Shown here piece after piece: positions 29,048 through 38,367 of a stretch of 64,000 bases of DNA. Source of the DNA: Georgenia wutianyii (GTDB lineage: Bacteria; Actinomycetota; Actinomycetes; Actinomycetales; Actinomycetaceae); NCBI RefSeq assembly GCF_006349365.1, contig NZ_CP040899.1, forward strand, positions 744,001-808,000, in the 5' to 3' direction. Every line of letters starts with the position of its first letter. Position 1 is the first letter of the stretch. The notes under the pieces were generated by a model that saw only the letters and a program-made list of their open reading frames with translations, made no database searches and was not told the origin of the DNA. Both the position numbers and the translations under genes were made by a program.

Positions 29048-30385
29048 TCAGCCCCGTCCGCCCGTCGCGACCATGTCGGTCCACATGCGGGTGAAGTCGG
29101 GCAGTGTCTTGGCGGTCGTCGCGACGTCGACGACCTCGACGCCGGGCACGCGCAGGCCGACGACGGCGGCGAAGGTCGCCATCCGGTGGTCGTGGTAGGT
29201 CTCCAGGCGCGCCGGGCGCAGCGGCCCGGGCTCGATCTCCAGACCGTCCTCGGTCTCGCGGGCGTGCGCGCCGAGCCGGTTGATCTCGGTCGTGAGGGCG
29301 GCGAGCCGGTCGGTCTCGTGGCCGCGCAGGTGAGCGATGCCGCGCAGGCGGCTCGGCCCGTCGGCGAGCGTGCACAGCGCCGCGATGGTGGGGGTGAGCT
29401 CACCGGCGTCGTGGAGGTCGACGTCGATCGGGTCGATGGCGCCGGTGCCGGCGACGGTGAGCCCGGCCGGGCCGAGCTCGACGGAGGCGCCCATGCGCAC
29501 GAGGAGGTCGCGCAGCCGGTCGCCGGCCTGGGAGGTGTGCGTCGGCCAGCTCGGCACGCGCACGCGGCCACCCGCGACGAGCGCGGCGGCGAGGAACGGT
29601 CCGGCGTTGGACAGGTCGGGCTCGACGGGGACGATCCCGCCGGCCACCGGGCCGGGGTGGACCACCCAGCGGGCCGGCTCGCCGTCCTCGCCGACGGTGA
29701 CGTCGACGACGACGCCGCGCTCGCGCAGCACCTCGACGGTCATCGCGGCGTGGGGCTGGCTCGGCATCGGGCCGGTGCGGCGCAGGTCCAGGCCCTGCTC
29801 GAGGGCGGGGGCGACGAGCAGCAGGCCGGAGACGAACTGGCTCGAGGCGCTCGCGTCCACCTCGACGACGCCACCGGGCAGGCCGCCGGTGCCGTGGACG
29901 GTGAAGGGCAGCGCGGCGCGACCGTCATCGTCCACCTGGGCGCCGAGGTCGCGCAGTGCCTCGATGAGCGCGCCCATCGGGCGCACGCGGGCCTGCGGGT
30001 CGCCGTCGAAGGTCACCGTGCCGTCGGCCAGCGCCGCCAGCGGCGGCACGAAGCGCATGACGGTGCCGGCGAGGCCGCAGTGGACCTCGGCGGGGCCGCG
30101 CAGGGGCGCGGGGTCGATGAGGAGGTCGGGCCCGTCGACGGCGGGACGGCCGTCGGAGTCCACGTTCTCGATACGGACGCCGAGGGCGCGCAGCGCCTCG
30201 ACCATGAGCGCGGAGTCGCGCGAGTGGAGGGGGCGGCGCAGCTGCGTGGGCTCGGCGGCGAGCGCGGCGAGCGGCAGGTACCGGTTGGTGAGCGACTTCG
30301 ATCCGGGGACCGGCACGACGGCGTCGAGCGGCCCGGCGGCGACGGGCGCCGGCCAGGCGAGGTCGGGCGTGGTCTGGGTGGGCAT
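29048..30385 (-). CDS. aroA: 3-phosphoshikimate 1-carboxyvinyltransferase (EPSP synthase)
   Basis: 445 residues from ATG 30383-30385, 7 nt after TACCCT on the minus strand (30393-30398), suggesting a leaderless mRNA. Motifs: VPVPGSKSLTNR (shikimate-3-phosphate), CGLAGTVMRF, DASASSQFVSGLLL, EPDLSNAGPFLAAAL, RGHETDRLAAL and ETYHDHRMATFAAVVGL. Sixth step of the shikimate pathway: joins PEP and shikimate-3-phosphate. Followed by rsgA. Confidence 0.97.
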   Translation of the reverse strand: MPTQTTPDLAWPAPVAAGPLDAVVPVPGSKSLTNRYLPLAALAAEPTQLRRPLHSRDSALMVEALRALGVRIENVDSDGRPAVDGPDLLIDPAPLRGPAEVHCGLAGTVMRFVPPLAALADGTVTFDGDPQARVRPMGALIEALRDLGAQVDDDGRAALPFTVHGTGGLPGGVVEVDASASSQFVSGLLLVAPALEQGLDLRRTGPMPSQPHAAMTVEVLRERGVVVDVTVGEDGEPARWVVHPGPVAGGIVPVEPDLSNAGPFLAAALVAGGRVRVPSWPTHTSQAGDRLRDLLVRMGASVELGPAGLTVAGTGAIDPIDVDLHDAGELTPTIAALCTLADGPSRLRGIAHLRGHETDRLAALTTEINRLGAHARETEDGLEIEPGPLRPARLETYHDHRMATFAAVVGLRVPGVEVVDVATTAKTLPDFTRMWTDMVATGGRG

Positions 30386-30420
30386 GCTCCCGAGGGTAGC
30401 GGGCCGCCCTGGGACGCCGG

Positions 30421-30936
30421 TCAGCTCAGCTTCGCCTTGAGGTCCGCCTTGCTCTCCTTGGCCGCGGCCTTGACCTCGCGCAGGGCTGCCTTGTGCTCGC
30501 GGCTGTTCGTCGCCCGCCAGGCGAGGGAGGGACGGCCGTCGCGGTCGAGCCCGGCGATGAGCAGGCCGCCGACGAGGCTCGCGCCGGTGAGCAGCCCTCG
30601 GCGCATCTCCTTCTTGCGGTCGCGGCCGCCGCCGGTCCACACCGGGTTGTTGACGAGCGTCACCGGGACGGTCATCGCGGCGAGGGTGAGCGCGGCCGTG
30701 CGCGGCTTGCGGTTGGTCGCGAGCATGAGCCCCGCGACCGCCGTGACGGCGCCGCTCGCGCGCACGAGCATGCGGGTGTCGGAGGCGATGGCGGGCGGCA
30801 CGCCCACCTTCTCCAGGGCGGGCTCGACCTTCCGGAACTTCTCCACGTGGGAGTCCGGGTGGAGCAGGGCGTCGACACCGGTGGCGACGAACGAGGATGC
30901 GAGCAGCGGGCGGGCAAGGCGGCGGGAGATGCTCAT
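30421..30936 (-). CDS. DoxX family membrane protein
   Basis: 171 residues from ATG 30934-30936. Four hydrophobic helices ([71 protein letters not shown]) with the DoxX-type GVDALLHP and PVTLVNNP turns. The C-terminus is Lys/Ala-rich and coiled-coil-like. DoxX proteins have been linked to thiol/oxidative stress responses, notable because the gene is divergent from sigR, but no catalytic role is known. Confidence 0.85.
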   Translation of the reverse strand: MSISRRLARPLLASSFVATGVDALLHPDSHVEKFRKVEPALEKVGVPPAIASDTRMLVRASGAVTAVAGLMLATNRKPRTAALTLAAMTVPVTLVNNPVWTGGGRDRKKEMRRGLLTGASLVGGLLIAGLDRDGRPSLAWRATNSREHKAALREVKAAAKESKADLKAKLS

Positions 30937-30987
30937 GGACCATTGCTACCGCAAACCGGTGCTCCGGGCGAGTGGTGCGCCACGTCC

Positions 30988-31013
30988 GGAATGGCGGGAG
31001 GGGTTCGCGGGTT
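30988..31013 (+). promoter_or_regulatory. SigR-type autoregulatory promoter (GGAAT-N18-GTT)
   Basis: GGAAT (30988-30992), 18 nt, GTT (31011-31013). Transcription would start near 31020, about 90 nt before sigR. SigR/SigH genes are autoregulated from exactly this type of element. Confidence 0.82.
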
Positions 31014-31109
31014 ACACCTTCCGTGACCTGTTCGACGCTCGGCCACGAGACCGACCTCCGCCCGACCTTCGGCGCGCGCCCGCGTGAGGGCGGACTAGGC
31101 TCGAGGGTG

Positions 31110-31720
<611 letters not shown>

Positions 31721-31724
<4 letters not shown>

Positions 31725-31999
31725 CCGACACGACGCATCCAGACCCCATCGAGGGCTGCCGCTGCGAGGAGATGCTCGAGCACCTCTTCGAGTACGTCGA
31801 CTCCGAGATGACCGTGGAGGACAGCGCGCGCCTGCACCGCCACGTCGAGGAGTGCGCCACCTGCCAGGAGGCGACCGACGCCGAGACGAGGGTCCGGCTG
31901 CTGCTGCGCCGCTCGTGCCAGGAGGTCGCGCCCTCGACGCTGCGCCTGCGGGTCATCACCCAGATCGGCGTCCTGCGCGGCGGCGGCACCATCCGCTGA
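31721..31999 (+). CDS. rsrA: Zinc-containing redox anti-sigma factor RsrA
   Basis: 92 residues from GTG 31721 (GTGA overlap with sigR). ZAS motif H41-x3-C45-x2-C48 (HVEECATC) with C15 placed 26 residues before H41, the same spacing as the trigger cysteine of Streptomyces RsrA. Oxidation forms a disulfide, releases zinc and frees SigR. The adjacent C13 is an additional cysteine that could mix disulfides. Coupling keeps sigma and anti-sigma stoichiometric. Confidence 0.94.
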
Positions 32000-32153
32000 C
32001 GTCCGGGACCGGCCGGGCCGCTGCGGCCGGCGGGTCCTCCGCGGCGCCCAGGCCGATCGGTCGACGGGTGCCCTCGGGCCGGGGCGCGAAGGGCACCTCG
32101 TGCCCGACGGGCGGGCGCCGGTGCCGGCGCCGCCGGGCTGAGGACAAGCGAAA

Positions 32154-32175
32154 GGGCCGGCCAGCTGGCCGACCC
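32154..32175 (-). terminator. Terminator after bL37
   Basis: On the minus strand GGGTCGGCC-AGCT-GGCCGGCCC forms a 9-bp stem (one G-U pair) followed by TTTC, starting 6 nt after the bL37 stop. Confidence 0.75.
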
Positions 32176-32181
32176 TCGTGC

Positions 32182-32256
32182 TCAGGCGTTGGGGCGCTTG
32201 CCGTGGTTGGCCCCGCCCTTGGCGCGTGCCTTGCGCTTGCGTCCGCGCTTGCTCAT
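32182..32256 (-). CDS. 50S ribosomal protein bL37
   Basis: 24 residues from ATG 32254-32256 with GGGAG upstream: MSKRGRKRKARAKGGANHGK then RPNA. This very basic peptide with the ANHGKRPN ending is the small actinobacterial ribosomal protein bL37 first seen in mycobacterial 70S structures, and its gene commonly lies next to the sigR/rsrA locus. Too short for most gene callers. Divergent from the oxidoreductase at 32374. Confidence 0.9.
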   Translation of the reverse strand: MSKRGRKRKARAKGGANHGKRPNA

Positions 32257-32373
32257 GGTTACTCCCGGGTGCGTCGGTCCACCCCGTTCGGGTGGGATAA
32301 CAGTGTCCTATCGTCGCACATCCGCCGAGGCAGCCGCCAAGTGCCCCCGCGGCCCACGTGGCAGGGTAGGGCC

Positions 32374-33351
32374 ATGCTCGCCGCCTACGCCGCCGGTCAG
32401 GACGCCGACCACCCGCTCGAGGGGCTCGTCGTCGGGGAGATCACGGACCCCGGTCCGCCCGAGCCCGGGTGGGTGCCGGTCCGCGTGAGGGCCGCCGCGC
32501 TCAACCACCACGACCTGTGGTCCCTGCGCGGGGTGGGCCTGCCGGCCGACCGGCTGCCCATGGTGCTCGGCTGCGACGCCGCCGGGGTCGACGACCAGGG
32601 CCGCGACGTCGTCGTCCACGCCGTCGTCGCGAGCCCGGGCTGGCGCGGCGACGAGACGCTGGACCCAGCGCGCACGCTCCTGTCGGAGAAGTACCCCGGG
32701 ACGCTCGCGGAGACGGTCTGGGTGCCGCCGGGCAACGTCGTGCCCAAGCCGCCCGAGCTCACCTGGGCCGAGGCCGCGTGCCTGCCCACCGCCTACCTCA
32801 CGGCCTACCGGCTGCTGTTCCATGCCGCGGACCTGCGGCCCGGCCGGCGGGTGCTGGTCCAGGGCGCGGGCGGGGGCGTCTCGACGGCGGCCGTCGTGCT
32901 CGGCCGGGCCGCCGGCCTCGAGGTGTGGGTGTGCGGACGCGACGAGGCGCGCAACCAGCGTGCCCTCGAGCTCGGTGCGCACGCCGTCTTCCCCAGCGGG
33001 GCGCGACTGCCCGCCCAGGTCGACGCCGTCCTGGAGACGGTGGGGGAGGCGACGTGGGCCCACTCCCTGCGCGCCGTGCGCCCCGGAGGGACGATCGCCG
33101 TCGCCGGTGCCACGAGCGGGGCGATGCCGCCCGCCGACCTGGGGCGGGTGTTCTTCCGCAGCGTCCAGGTCGCCGGCTCGACGATGGGCACGGTTGAGGA
33201 GCTGAGCCGGCTGGTCGCCTTCCTCGTCGCGAGCGGCGCCCGGCCGCTCGTCGACGAGGTCCTCCCGTTCGCCGACGCCGCGCGCGCCTTCCGGCGCCTC
33301 CTCGACGGCGACGTCTTCGGCAAGCTGGTCCTCGAGCTGCCCGAGGCCTGA
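32374..33351 (+). CDS. Zinc-binding-type alcohol dehydrogenase / quinone oxidoreductase (MDR superfamily)
   Basis: 325 residues from ATG 32374. GroES-like N-domain ([28 protein letters not shown]) and Rossmann domain [23 protein letters not shown] with the A-x-G-x-G-x-x-x type NADPH loop. The structural zinc Cys quartet is absent and a catalytic Cys-x-His pair is not obvious, favouring a zinc-independent quinone-reductase-like enzyme. Substrate unknown. Ends 14 bp from the convergent TorD-like gene. Confidence 0.87.
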   Translation: MLAAYAAGQDADHPLEGLVVGEITDPGPPEPGWVPVRVRAAALNHHDLWSLRGVGLPADRLPMVLGCDAAGVDDQGRDVVVHAVVASPGWRGDETLDPARTLLSEKYPGTLAETVWVPPGNVVPKPPELTWAEAACLPTAYLTAYRLLFHAADLRPGRRVLVQGAGGGVSTAAVVLGRAAGLEVWVCGRDEARNQRALELGAHAVFPSGARLPAQVDAVLETVGEATWAHSLRAVRPGGTIAVAGATSGAMPPADLGRVFFRSVQVAGSTMGTVEELSRLVAFLVASGARPLVDEVLPFADAARAFRRLLDGDVFGKLVLELPEA

Positions 33352-33365
33352 GGCGCCCGCGTCGG

Positions 33366-33935
33366 TCAGTGCTCCGACGCGCGGCGCAGCAGGCCCAGGC
33401 CGAGCGTCGCCACGCCCTGGAAGAAGAACGTCTGCGCGCCGAGCTGCGTCCGGGTGAGGCAGCGGGTGCCCCAGGTGAGCAGGTGCTCGTCGAGCAGCTC
33501 GTGGCGCCACCGCAGGGTCACGTGGCTCACCGGTCCGGTGAGGAGTGCCGCGAGGGCGTGCAGGGCGTCGGACAGGTCGACGCCCGTGGCGGCGGGCAGC
33601 AGCACCTCGGCCCGCACGATCTCGAAGCGCAGCCGGGCGAGGGCCGGGGCGGCGGCGTCGGGCGCGTGGGTGGGCGCGACCGCGCACCGCTGCGGCACGC
33701 CGACGAACAGGCGCGTGTGGTCGCGGCCGATCCGGTCGACGCACTCGGCCGACAGCCGGGACTCCTCGAGCAGCGCGACGCCGCGCAGGGACTCGGCGTC
33801 GGCCATCGGCCACGCCGTGTCGTGCAGCCGCTCGACGGCGACGACCGTCGGTGGCGTGGCCACGACGCACGCGATCGCCCCGGCCGCCTCGGCGACGGCG
33901 TGCGAGGTAGGACCGCAGAGCACCTGATGACTCAT
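33366..33935 (-). CDS. TorD-like molecular chaperone (orphan)
   Basis: 189 residues from ATG 33933-33935 with AGGAGGGG upstream. All-helical pattern with [25 protein letters not shown] and [32 protein letters not shown], matching TorD/DmsD-family chaperones (consensus HRLFVGP, HL.PW, FY.G...L). The family's PYES motif after LFVG is not preserved ([10 protein letters not shown] instead). TorD proteins mature Tat-exported molybdoenzymes, none of which is in the window. Family call is moderate. Confidence 0.65.
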   Translation of the reverse strand: MSHQVLCGPTSHAVAEAAGAIACVVATPPTVVAVERLHDTAWPMADAESLRGVALLEESRLSAECVDRIGRDHTRLFVGVPQRCAVAPTHAPDAAAPALARLRFEIVRAEVLLPAATGVDLSDALHALAALLTGPVSHVTLRWRHELLDEHLLTWGTRCLTRTQLGAQTFFFQGVATLGLGLLRRASEH

Positions 33936-34124
33936 GACCCCTCCTCGTCATTCCCCCAGGTGCCATCCTCACGCGACGCGTCGGGCGTCGCATGGGTCGA
34001 ACGGCCCGACATTTCGGTGGACCCCGACGCCGTCCGAGCCGGAAATGGGCAACGCTTGCCGGGGTGCGCTGGTCTAGGCTGGAACGCTGCCCCGTCCGTC
34101 CGCGTGCACGACCAAGGAGTCCCG

Positions 34125-34640
34125 GTGTCACCGACCAAGCAACGCAAGCCCACCGCTGCCGAGAAGGCGAAGGCGGAGGCCGACAAGCGCAGCGTGGTCG
34201 CCCGGAACAAGAAGGCCAGCCACGACTACCACATCGACGAGACGATCGAGGCGGGCCTGGCCCTCACGGGGACCGAGGTGAAGTCCCTGCGCATGGGACG
34301 CGCCTCGCTCGTCGACGGCTGGGTGGAGATCGACCGCGGCGAGGCGTGGCTGCAGGGTGTGCACATCCCCGAGTACAGCCAGGGGACGTGGACGAACCAC
34401 GCCGTGCGCCGCAAGCGCAAGCTCCTGCTCCACCGGGACGAGATCGACAAGCTCGCCAGCAAGAGCCGGGAGAAGGGGCACACGGTCGTCCCGCTCGAGC
34501 TCTACTTCATCCGCGGCCGGGCCAAGGTCCTCATCGCCCTCGCCCGCGGCAAGAAGGAGTACGACAAGCGCCACGCGCTGCGCGAGAAGCAGGACGTCCG
34601 CGAGGCGCAGCGCGCGATGAGCCTGCGCGTCAACCGCTGA
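34125..34640 (+). CDS. smpB: SsrA-binding protein SmpB
   Basis: 171 residues from GTG 34125 with AAGGAG upstream. A Lys-rich N-terminus, then [56 protein letters not shown] and [18 protein letters not shown], followed by the C-terminal tail that occupies the empty mRNA channel. Delivers tmRNA to stalled ribosomes. ssrA lies 600 bp downstream, the usual arrangement. Confidence 0.96.
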   Translation: MSPTKQRKPTAAEKAKAEADKRSVVARNKKASHDYHIDETIEAGLALTGTEVKSLRMGRASLVDGWVEIDRGEAWLQGVHIPEYSQGTWTNHAVRRKRKLLLHRDEIDKLASKSREKGHTVVPLELYFIRGRAKVLIALARGKKEYDKRHALREKQDVREAQRAMSLRVNR

Positions 34641-34712
34641 CGACGGCGTTCGCGAGGACAGCGCCCGCACGGCGGGCTACGTTGAGGTCCTCTCCGACTC
34701 CGGGAGGGGACC

Positions 34713-35138
34713 ATGGGTCTTCCGATGAAGCTGCGGCACATGCCGCCCAGGCTCGCCGCCGGCGCGTTCATCCTCAGCTCCGGCCTGGACAAGCGCGGCC
34801 TGGACGAGGAGCAGGCCGCGGGCCTGCAGGAGATGGGCGCCCGAGCCTTCCCCATGCTCAAGGACATGTCGGCCAAGGACTTCGGCAAGCTGCTGTCCAC
34901 CGCCGAGATCTCCCTCGGGGTCGCGCTGCTCAGCCCGTTCGTGCCGTCACTGGCCGCCGGGCTGGGGCTGACCGCGTTCTCCTCCGGGCTGGTCCGGATG
35001 TACCTCAGGACGCCAGGCGCGACCCGGGAGGACGGCATCCGCCCGACCCCTGACGGCATCGCCATGTCGAAGGACATCTGGCTCGTCGGGATCGGCCTGG
35101 GGCTCGTCCTCGACAGCCTCGGCAGCCGCAAGCGCTGA
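34713..35138 (+). CDS. Membrane-associated protein, DoxX-like, function unknown
   Basis: 141 residues from ATG 34713 with GGGAGGGG upstream. Begins MGLPMKLRHMPPRLAAGAFILSSGLDKRGL, a DoxX-like first helix, then two hydrophobic segments (TAEISLGVALLSPFVPSLAAGLGL and DIWLVGIGLGLVLDSL). Similar in style to the DoxX gene at 30421. Lies between smpB and ssrA. No function can be assigned. Confidence 0.72.
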   Translation: MGLPMKLRHMPPRLAAGAFILSSGLDKRGLDEEQAAGLQEMGARAFPMLKDMSAKDFGKLLSTAEISLGVALLSPFVPSLAAGLGLTAFSSGLVRMYLRTPGATREDGIRPTPDGIAMSKDIWLVGIGLGLVLDSLGSRKR

Positions 35139-35169
35139 CCTTCGCGGCGCACGTCGCACGGCGGCGCCG

Positions 35170-35195
35170 GGAATAGAGGGGACCCTCACCCGGTT
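35170..35195 (+). promoter_or_regulatory. SigR-type promoter (GGAAT-N18-GTT) before ssrA
   Basis: GGAAT (35170-35174), exactly 18 nt, GTT (35193-35195), 52 nt before the mature tmRNA 5' end. A TATGAT (35203-35208) just downstream may be the -10 of an additional housekeeping promoter. SigR control of ssrA is known in Streptomyces. Confidence 0.72.
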
Positions 35196-35246
35196 GGACG
35201 CGTATGATGGGACGCGCCGGCTCGCCGGTGCTTGTCAACTGAACAT

Positions 35247-35613
35247 GGGGATGATCGGTTTCGACGATGGACGTCGTGCCAGAGGAAGCGGGTCGAGGAT
35301 GCAGAGTTATCTCGTTAACGCCCTCTGCAAACCAATAGGTGCCGATTCCAAGCGCACCGACTTCGCCCTCGCCGCCTGAGCGAGTCTCGAAGTCCGTCAG
35401 CCCGGGCTAGCTCTCGGCCCGGTTCCTGGCGTCAGCTAGAGAGCCACTGCTCGTAGCCCTCGTCATCGGGGCTACGGGGACTTCCAGATGACTGGGCCCG
35501 TCAGCGACATGTCTGCGTGATCGCTGGGGCCGAGAAAATCGCAGCAGACTGCACCCGGAGAAGCTCTGGTTCCACGCCATCGGACGCGGGTTCGATTCCC
35601 GCCATCTCCACCA
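35247..35613 (+). ncRNA. ssrA: Transfer-messenger RNA (tmRNA)
   Basis: 367 nt. The 5' end GGGGATGATCGGTTTCGACG is canonical; the acceptor stem GGGGATG (35247-35253) pairs with CATCTCC (35603-35609), and the T-arm GGTTCGATTCCC is near the 3' end, which carries an encoded CCA (35611-35613). The tag ORF (35341-35379) encodes ADSKRTDFALAA then TGA; the LAA end is the ClpXP/ClpAP degron. Works with SmpB (34125) to free stalled ribosomes. Confidence 0.96.
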
Positions 35614-35620
35614 TCAGCCC

Positions 35621-35653
35621 GAAGGCCGCCTCCTGATCCAGGAGGCGGCCTTC
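35621..35653 (+). terminator. Bidirectional terminator after ssrA
   Basis: Perfect 15-bp stem GAAGGCCGCCTCCTG, loop ATC, CAGGAGGCGGCCTTC. Sits 7 nt after the tmRNA and 14 nt before the convergent methyltransferase stop. Confidence 0.92.
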
Positions 35654-35666
35654 GGTGTGCCCGGGG

Positions 35667-36446
35667 TCAGTGACGCGGGCGTCCCACGGCCACCGCGGCG
35701 CCGTCGGCGGTCACCGTGCGTGCCGCGTAGCCGCGGGCCTCGAGCAGGTCGGCGGTGGGCCCGAGCTGGTGCTCGGCGACCTCGATCGCGAGGGCGCCCC
35801 CCGGCGCGAGCCACGGACCGGCCCGGCGGACGATGCGGCTGACGAGCGCGAGCCCGTCGACTCCTCCGACGAGCGCGCCGGGCGGCTCGAAGTCCCGCGC
35901 CTGCCCCGGCAGCAGCCGTATGTCCGCGGCGGGCACGTACGGCGGGCTGGCGACGAGGACGTCCACCCGGCGCCGCAGCCGGCGGGGGAGGGCGGCGAAC
36001 AGGTCGCCCTCGTGGACGACACCGCCCCAGCGGGAGACGTTGCGCCGCGCGCAGGCGACGGCGGCGGGGTCGACGTCGGCCGCGTGCAGCCTGACGGCCG
36101 GGACCTCGGCGGCGAGCGCGACGCCGATCGCGCCGGTGCCGCAGCACAGGTCGAGGACGACGACGCCGCCACCCGCGCCGGCCGTGCAGCGCACGAGCGA
36201 GGCGGCCTCCTCGACCAGGAGCTCGCTGCGGGCGCGCGGGACGAAGACGCCCGGGTCGACGTCGAGACGCTGCCCACGGAACAGCACCCACCCGACGACG
36301 TGCTCGAGCGGCGCGCCCGCCTCCCGGCGGCGCACCATGTCCTCGAGCTCGTGCGTCCCGGTGGCGCTCTCGACGAGCACCGCGGCCTCCGCCTCGGGGT
36401 ACACGCATCCCGCCGCGGCCAGGCGCTGCACGAGCGGCTCGAGCAT
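35667..36446 (-). CDS. PrmC-related N5-glutamine methyltransferase-like protein
   Basis: 259 residues. N-terminal helical part, then the PrmC linker GWVLFRGQRLDVDPGVFVPRARSELLVE and SAM motif VVVLDLCCGTGAIGVALA. The catalytic motif, NPPY in PrmC/HemK, here reads ASPPYVP: the Asn that holds the glutamine amide is Ser. Belongs to the actinobacterial PrmC paralogue group rather than the release-factor enzyme, which normally sits beside prfA. Substrate uncertain; a nonclassical acceptor is possible. Confidence 0.82.
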   Translation of the reverse strand: MLEPLVQRLAAAGCVYPEAEAAVLVESATGTHELEDMVRRREAGAPLEHVVGWVLFRGQRLDVDPGVFVPRARSELLVEEAASLVRCTAGAGGGVVVLDLCCGTGAIGVALAAEVPAVRLHAADVDPAAVACARRNVSRWGGVVHEGDLFAALPRRLRRRVDVLVASPPYVPAADIRLLPGQARDFEPPGALVGGVDGLALVSRIVRRAGPWLAPGGALAIEVAEHQLGPTADLLEARGYAARTVTADGAAVAVGRPRH

Positions 36447-36495
36447 GCCTGAAGCGTGCTCCCGCCGTGGCCCGGTGTCGCGCTGAGCCGCCTGG

Positions 36496-37371
36496 TCAGC
36501 CGGCGAGCACCTCCCGCAGACGGGCGGCGAAGGCCTCCGGCTCCCCGGTCTGGCCGTACTCCCCGCCCATGAAGCCGCCGTGGTTGCTCGGGAAGACCGC
36601 GAGCTCGACGCCGAGCCGCTCGGCCAGCGCCTCGGTGGTGCGCCACGTCAACGTCCCCGAGCTCTCGATCCCGGCGGCCGGGACCACCCGGACCGTGGAC
36701 GCGGAGAGGGCTGCGACGTCCGGTCGGTAGCGGACGACGGCCGCCGCGGCATCGGACAGGAGCGGGTCGTCGCGCGAGCCGTCGTCCTGGGTGGGCATGC
36801 CGAAGGCCGCGGGGTCGGGGGACTGGGCGCCGAAGTCCTCCGGGAACTCGCCCCGCCACGACGTCATGGCGATGAACGCGGCCATGCCCCAGCCCCAGCC
36901 GCGCTCGTCGTAGACGGCCCGCACCCGCTCCCACGCCGCGAGGGCGCGGTCCGCGTCCGGCAGGACTCCCAGCATCGGCGGCTCGTGCGCGACGACGGTG
37001 CGCACCTCGTCGGGGAACAGGGTCGAGAGGCACAAGGCCGTGACAGCGCCGCCGCTGGTGCCGAAGAGGTCGACCGGCCCACCGCCGAGCGCGGCGACGA
37101 GCCGGTGGACGTCGTCGGCCTGCTGCTCGGGCGTCTGGACGTCGGTGCCGTCGTGGCGGACGCTGCGCCCCAGTCCGCGCGGGTCGTAGGTGACGACGGT
37201 GCGGTCGCGGAAGTGGGAGGCGAGCGTGGTGAACCCGACCGCGTCCATCGGCTGGCCGATGAGGAGGAGCGGCGGGGCGCCGTCCACCGTCGGCAGCGTC
37301 CCGCGGACGTCGTAGGTGAGGGTGGCCCCCGGGACGTCGAGCGTGAGGGTCTCGATGGCGGTGGAGCTCAT
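36496..37371 (-). CDS. Alpha/beta hydrolase
   Basis: 291 residues from ATG 37369-37371 with AAGGGG upstream. Oxyanion region LLLIGQPMDAVGFTTLASHF, TYDPRGLGRS, nucleophile elbow FGTSGGAVTAL and C-terminal His in PSNHGGFMGGEYG, the pattern of epoxide-hydrolase/haloperoxidase-like alpha/beta hydrolases. Single-gene unit; substrate not predictable. Confidence 0.88.
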   Translation of the reverse strand: MSSTAIETLTLDVPGATLTYDVRGTLPTVDGAPPLLLIGQPMDAVGFTTLASHFRDRTVVTYDPRGLGRSVRHDGTDVQTPEQQADDVHRLVAALGGGPVDLFGTSGGAVTALCLSTLFPDEVRTVVAHEPPMLGVLPDADRALAAWERVRAVYDERGWGWGMAAFIAMTSWRGEFPEDFGAQSPDPAAFGMPTQDDGSRDDPLLSDAAAAVVRYRPDVAALSASTVRVVPAAGIESSGTLTWRTTEALAERLGVELAVFPSNHGGFMGGEYGQTGEPEAFAARLREVLAG

Positions 37372-37491
37372 GGTGTCCCCTTCGGTTGGCGGGGCAGGTG
37401 CCCCTGTCGTCCTGTGCCTACCGACCCGCGGGACCCACGGAACTCATCGCCCGGCGGGCGCCCGGCCCGCCCGCTTCCTACACTCACCGGC

Positions 37492-38367
37492 ATGGCCGAG
37501 GTGCGGATCGGTGTGTCCGGGTGGCGGTACGCCCCGTGGCGCGGGTCGTTCTACCCGCGCGGCCTGCCCCAGCGGCGCGAGCTGGAGTTCATCGGGCAGA
37601 CGTTCCCGACCGTCGAGCTCAACGGGTCCTTCTACTCGTTGCAGCGGCCGACCTCCTACGAACGGTGGCGCGACGCGACGCCTCCCGGGTTCACCTTCGC
37701 GGTCAAGGGCGGACGGTTCATCACGCATCTCAAGGCGTTGAGCGACGTCGACGTGCCGCTGGCGAACTTCTTCGCCTCCGGCGTCCTCGCGCTCGGGGAC
37801 CGCCTGCGCCCGGTGCTGTGGCAGCTGCCGGCGCGCCGCCGGCTCGACCTCGACCGGGTGGCGCGGTTCCTCGAGCTGCTGCCGAGGACGACGGCCCGCG
37901 CCGCCGAGCTCGCCGCCGGGCACGACGAGCGGCTCGACGGCCGGGCACTGACCACCACCGACGCCGACCGCCCGCTGCGCCACGCCCTCGAGGTGCGGCA
38001 CGAGAGCTTCGCCGACGAGGAGTTCGTCCAGCTCCTGCGCCACCACGACGTCGCGCTCGTCGTGTCCGACGGCGGGGAGAGCTGGCCGGTGTTCGAGACG
38101 CCGACCGCCGCGCTCGTCTACGTCCGCCTCCACGGCGCCGCCGAGCTCTACGTCAGCGGCTACGACGACGCCGCGCTGCGCTCGTGGGCGGCGAAGGTGA
38201 GGCGGTGGCACGCGGCCGGCCACGACGTCGTCGTCTACTTCGACAACGACGCCAAGGTGCGGGCGCCGTTCGACGCCCTCGCGCTCACCGAGCTCCTCGC
38301 CGACGTCGCCGTGCCGGCGCCGGAGGGCCTGCGGGACGCTCCCGACGTGGGCACACTGGACCGATGA
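37492..38367 (+). CDS. DUF72 domain-containing protein (YecE-like TIM barrel)
   Basis: 291 residues from ATG 37492, 7 nt after TACACT (37479-37484): leaderless. MAEVRIGVSGWRYAPWRGSFYP, FPTVELNGSFYSLQRPTSYERW and FTFAVKGGRFITH are DUF72 hallmarks; VYFDNDAKVRAPFDAL closes the barrel. Function of the family is unknown. The stop overlaps the next start (ATGA). Confidence 0.92.
   Translation: MAEVRIGVSGWRYAPWRGSFYPRGLPQRRELEFIGQTFPTVELNGSFYSLQRPTSYERWRDATPPGFTFAVKGGRFITHLKALSDVDVPLANFFASGVLALGDRLRPVLWQLPARRRLDLDRVARFLELLPRTTARAAELAAGHDERLDGRALTTTDADRPLRHALEVRHESFADEEFVQLLRHHDVALVVSDGGESWPVFETPTAALVYVRLHGAAELYVSGYDDAALRSWAAKVRRWHAAGHDVVVYFDNDAKVRAPFDALALTELLADVAVPAPEGLRDAPDVGTLDR

Noticed and set aside
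33938..33960. GGAAT on the minus strand before the TorD-like gene as a SigR promoter
   Set aside because: No GTT at 18-19 nt and the sequence is part of the ribosome-binding region.
35200..35246. Extended tmRNA 5' end including TATGAT
   Set aside because: Acceptor-stem pairing fixes the mature 5' end at 35247; upstream sequence is promoter or leader.
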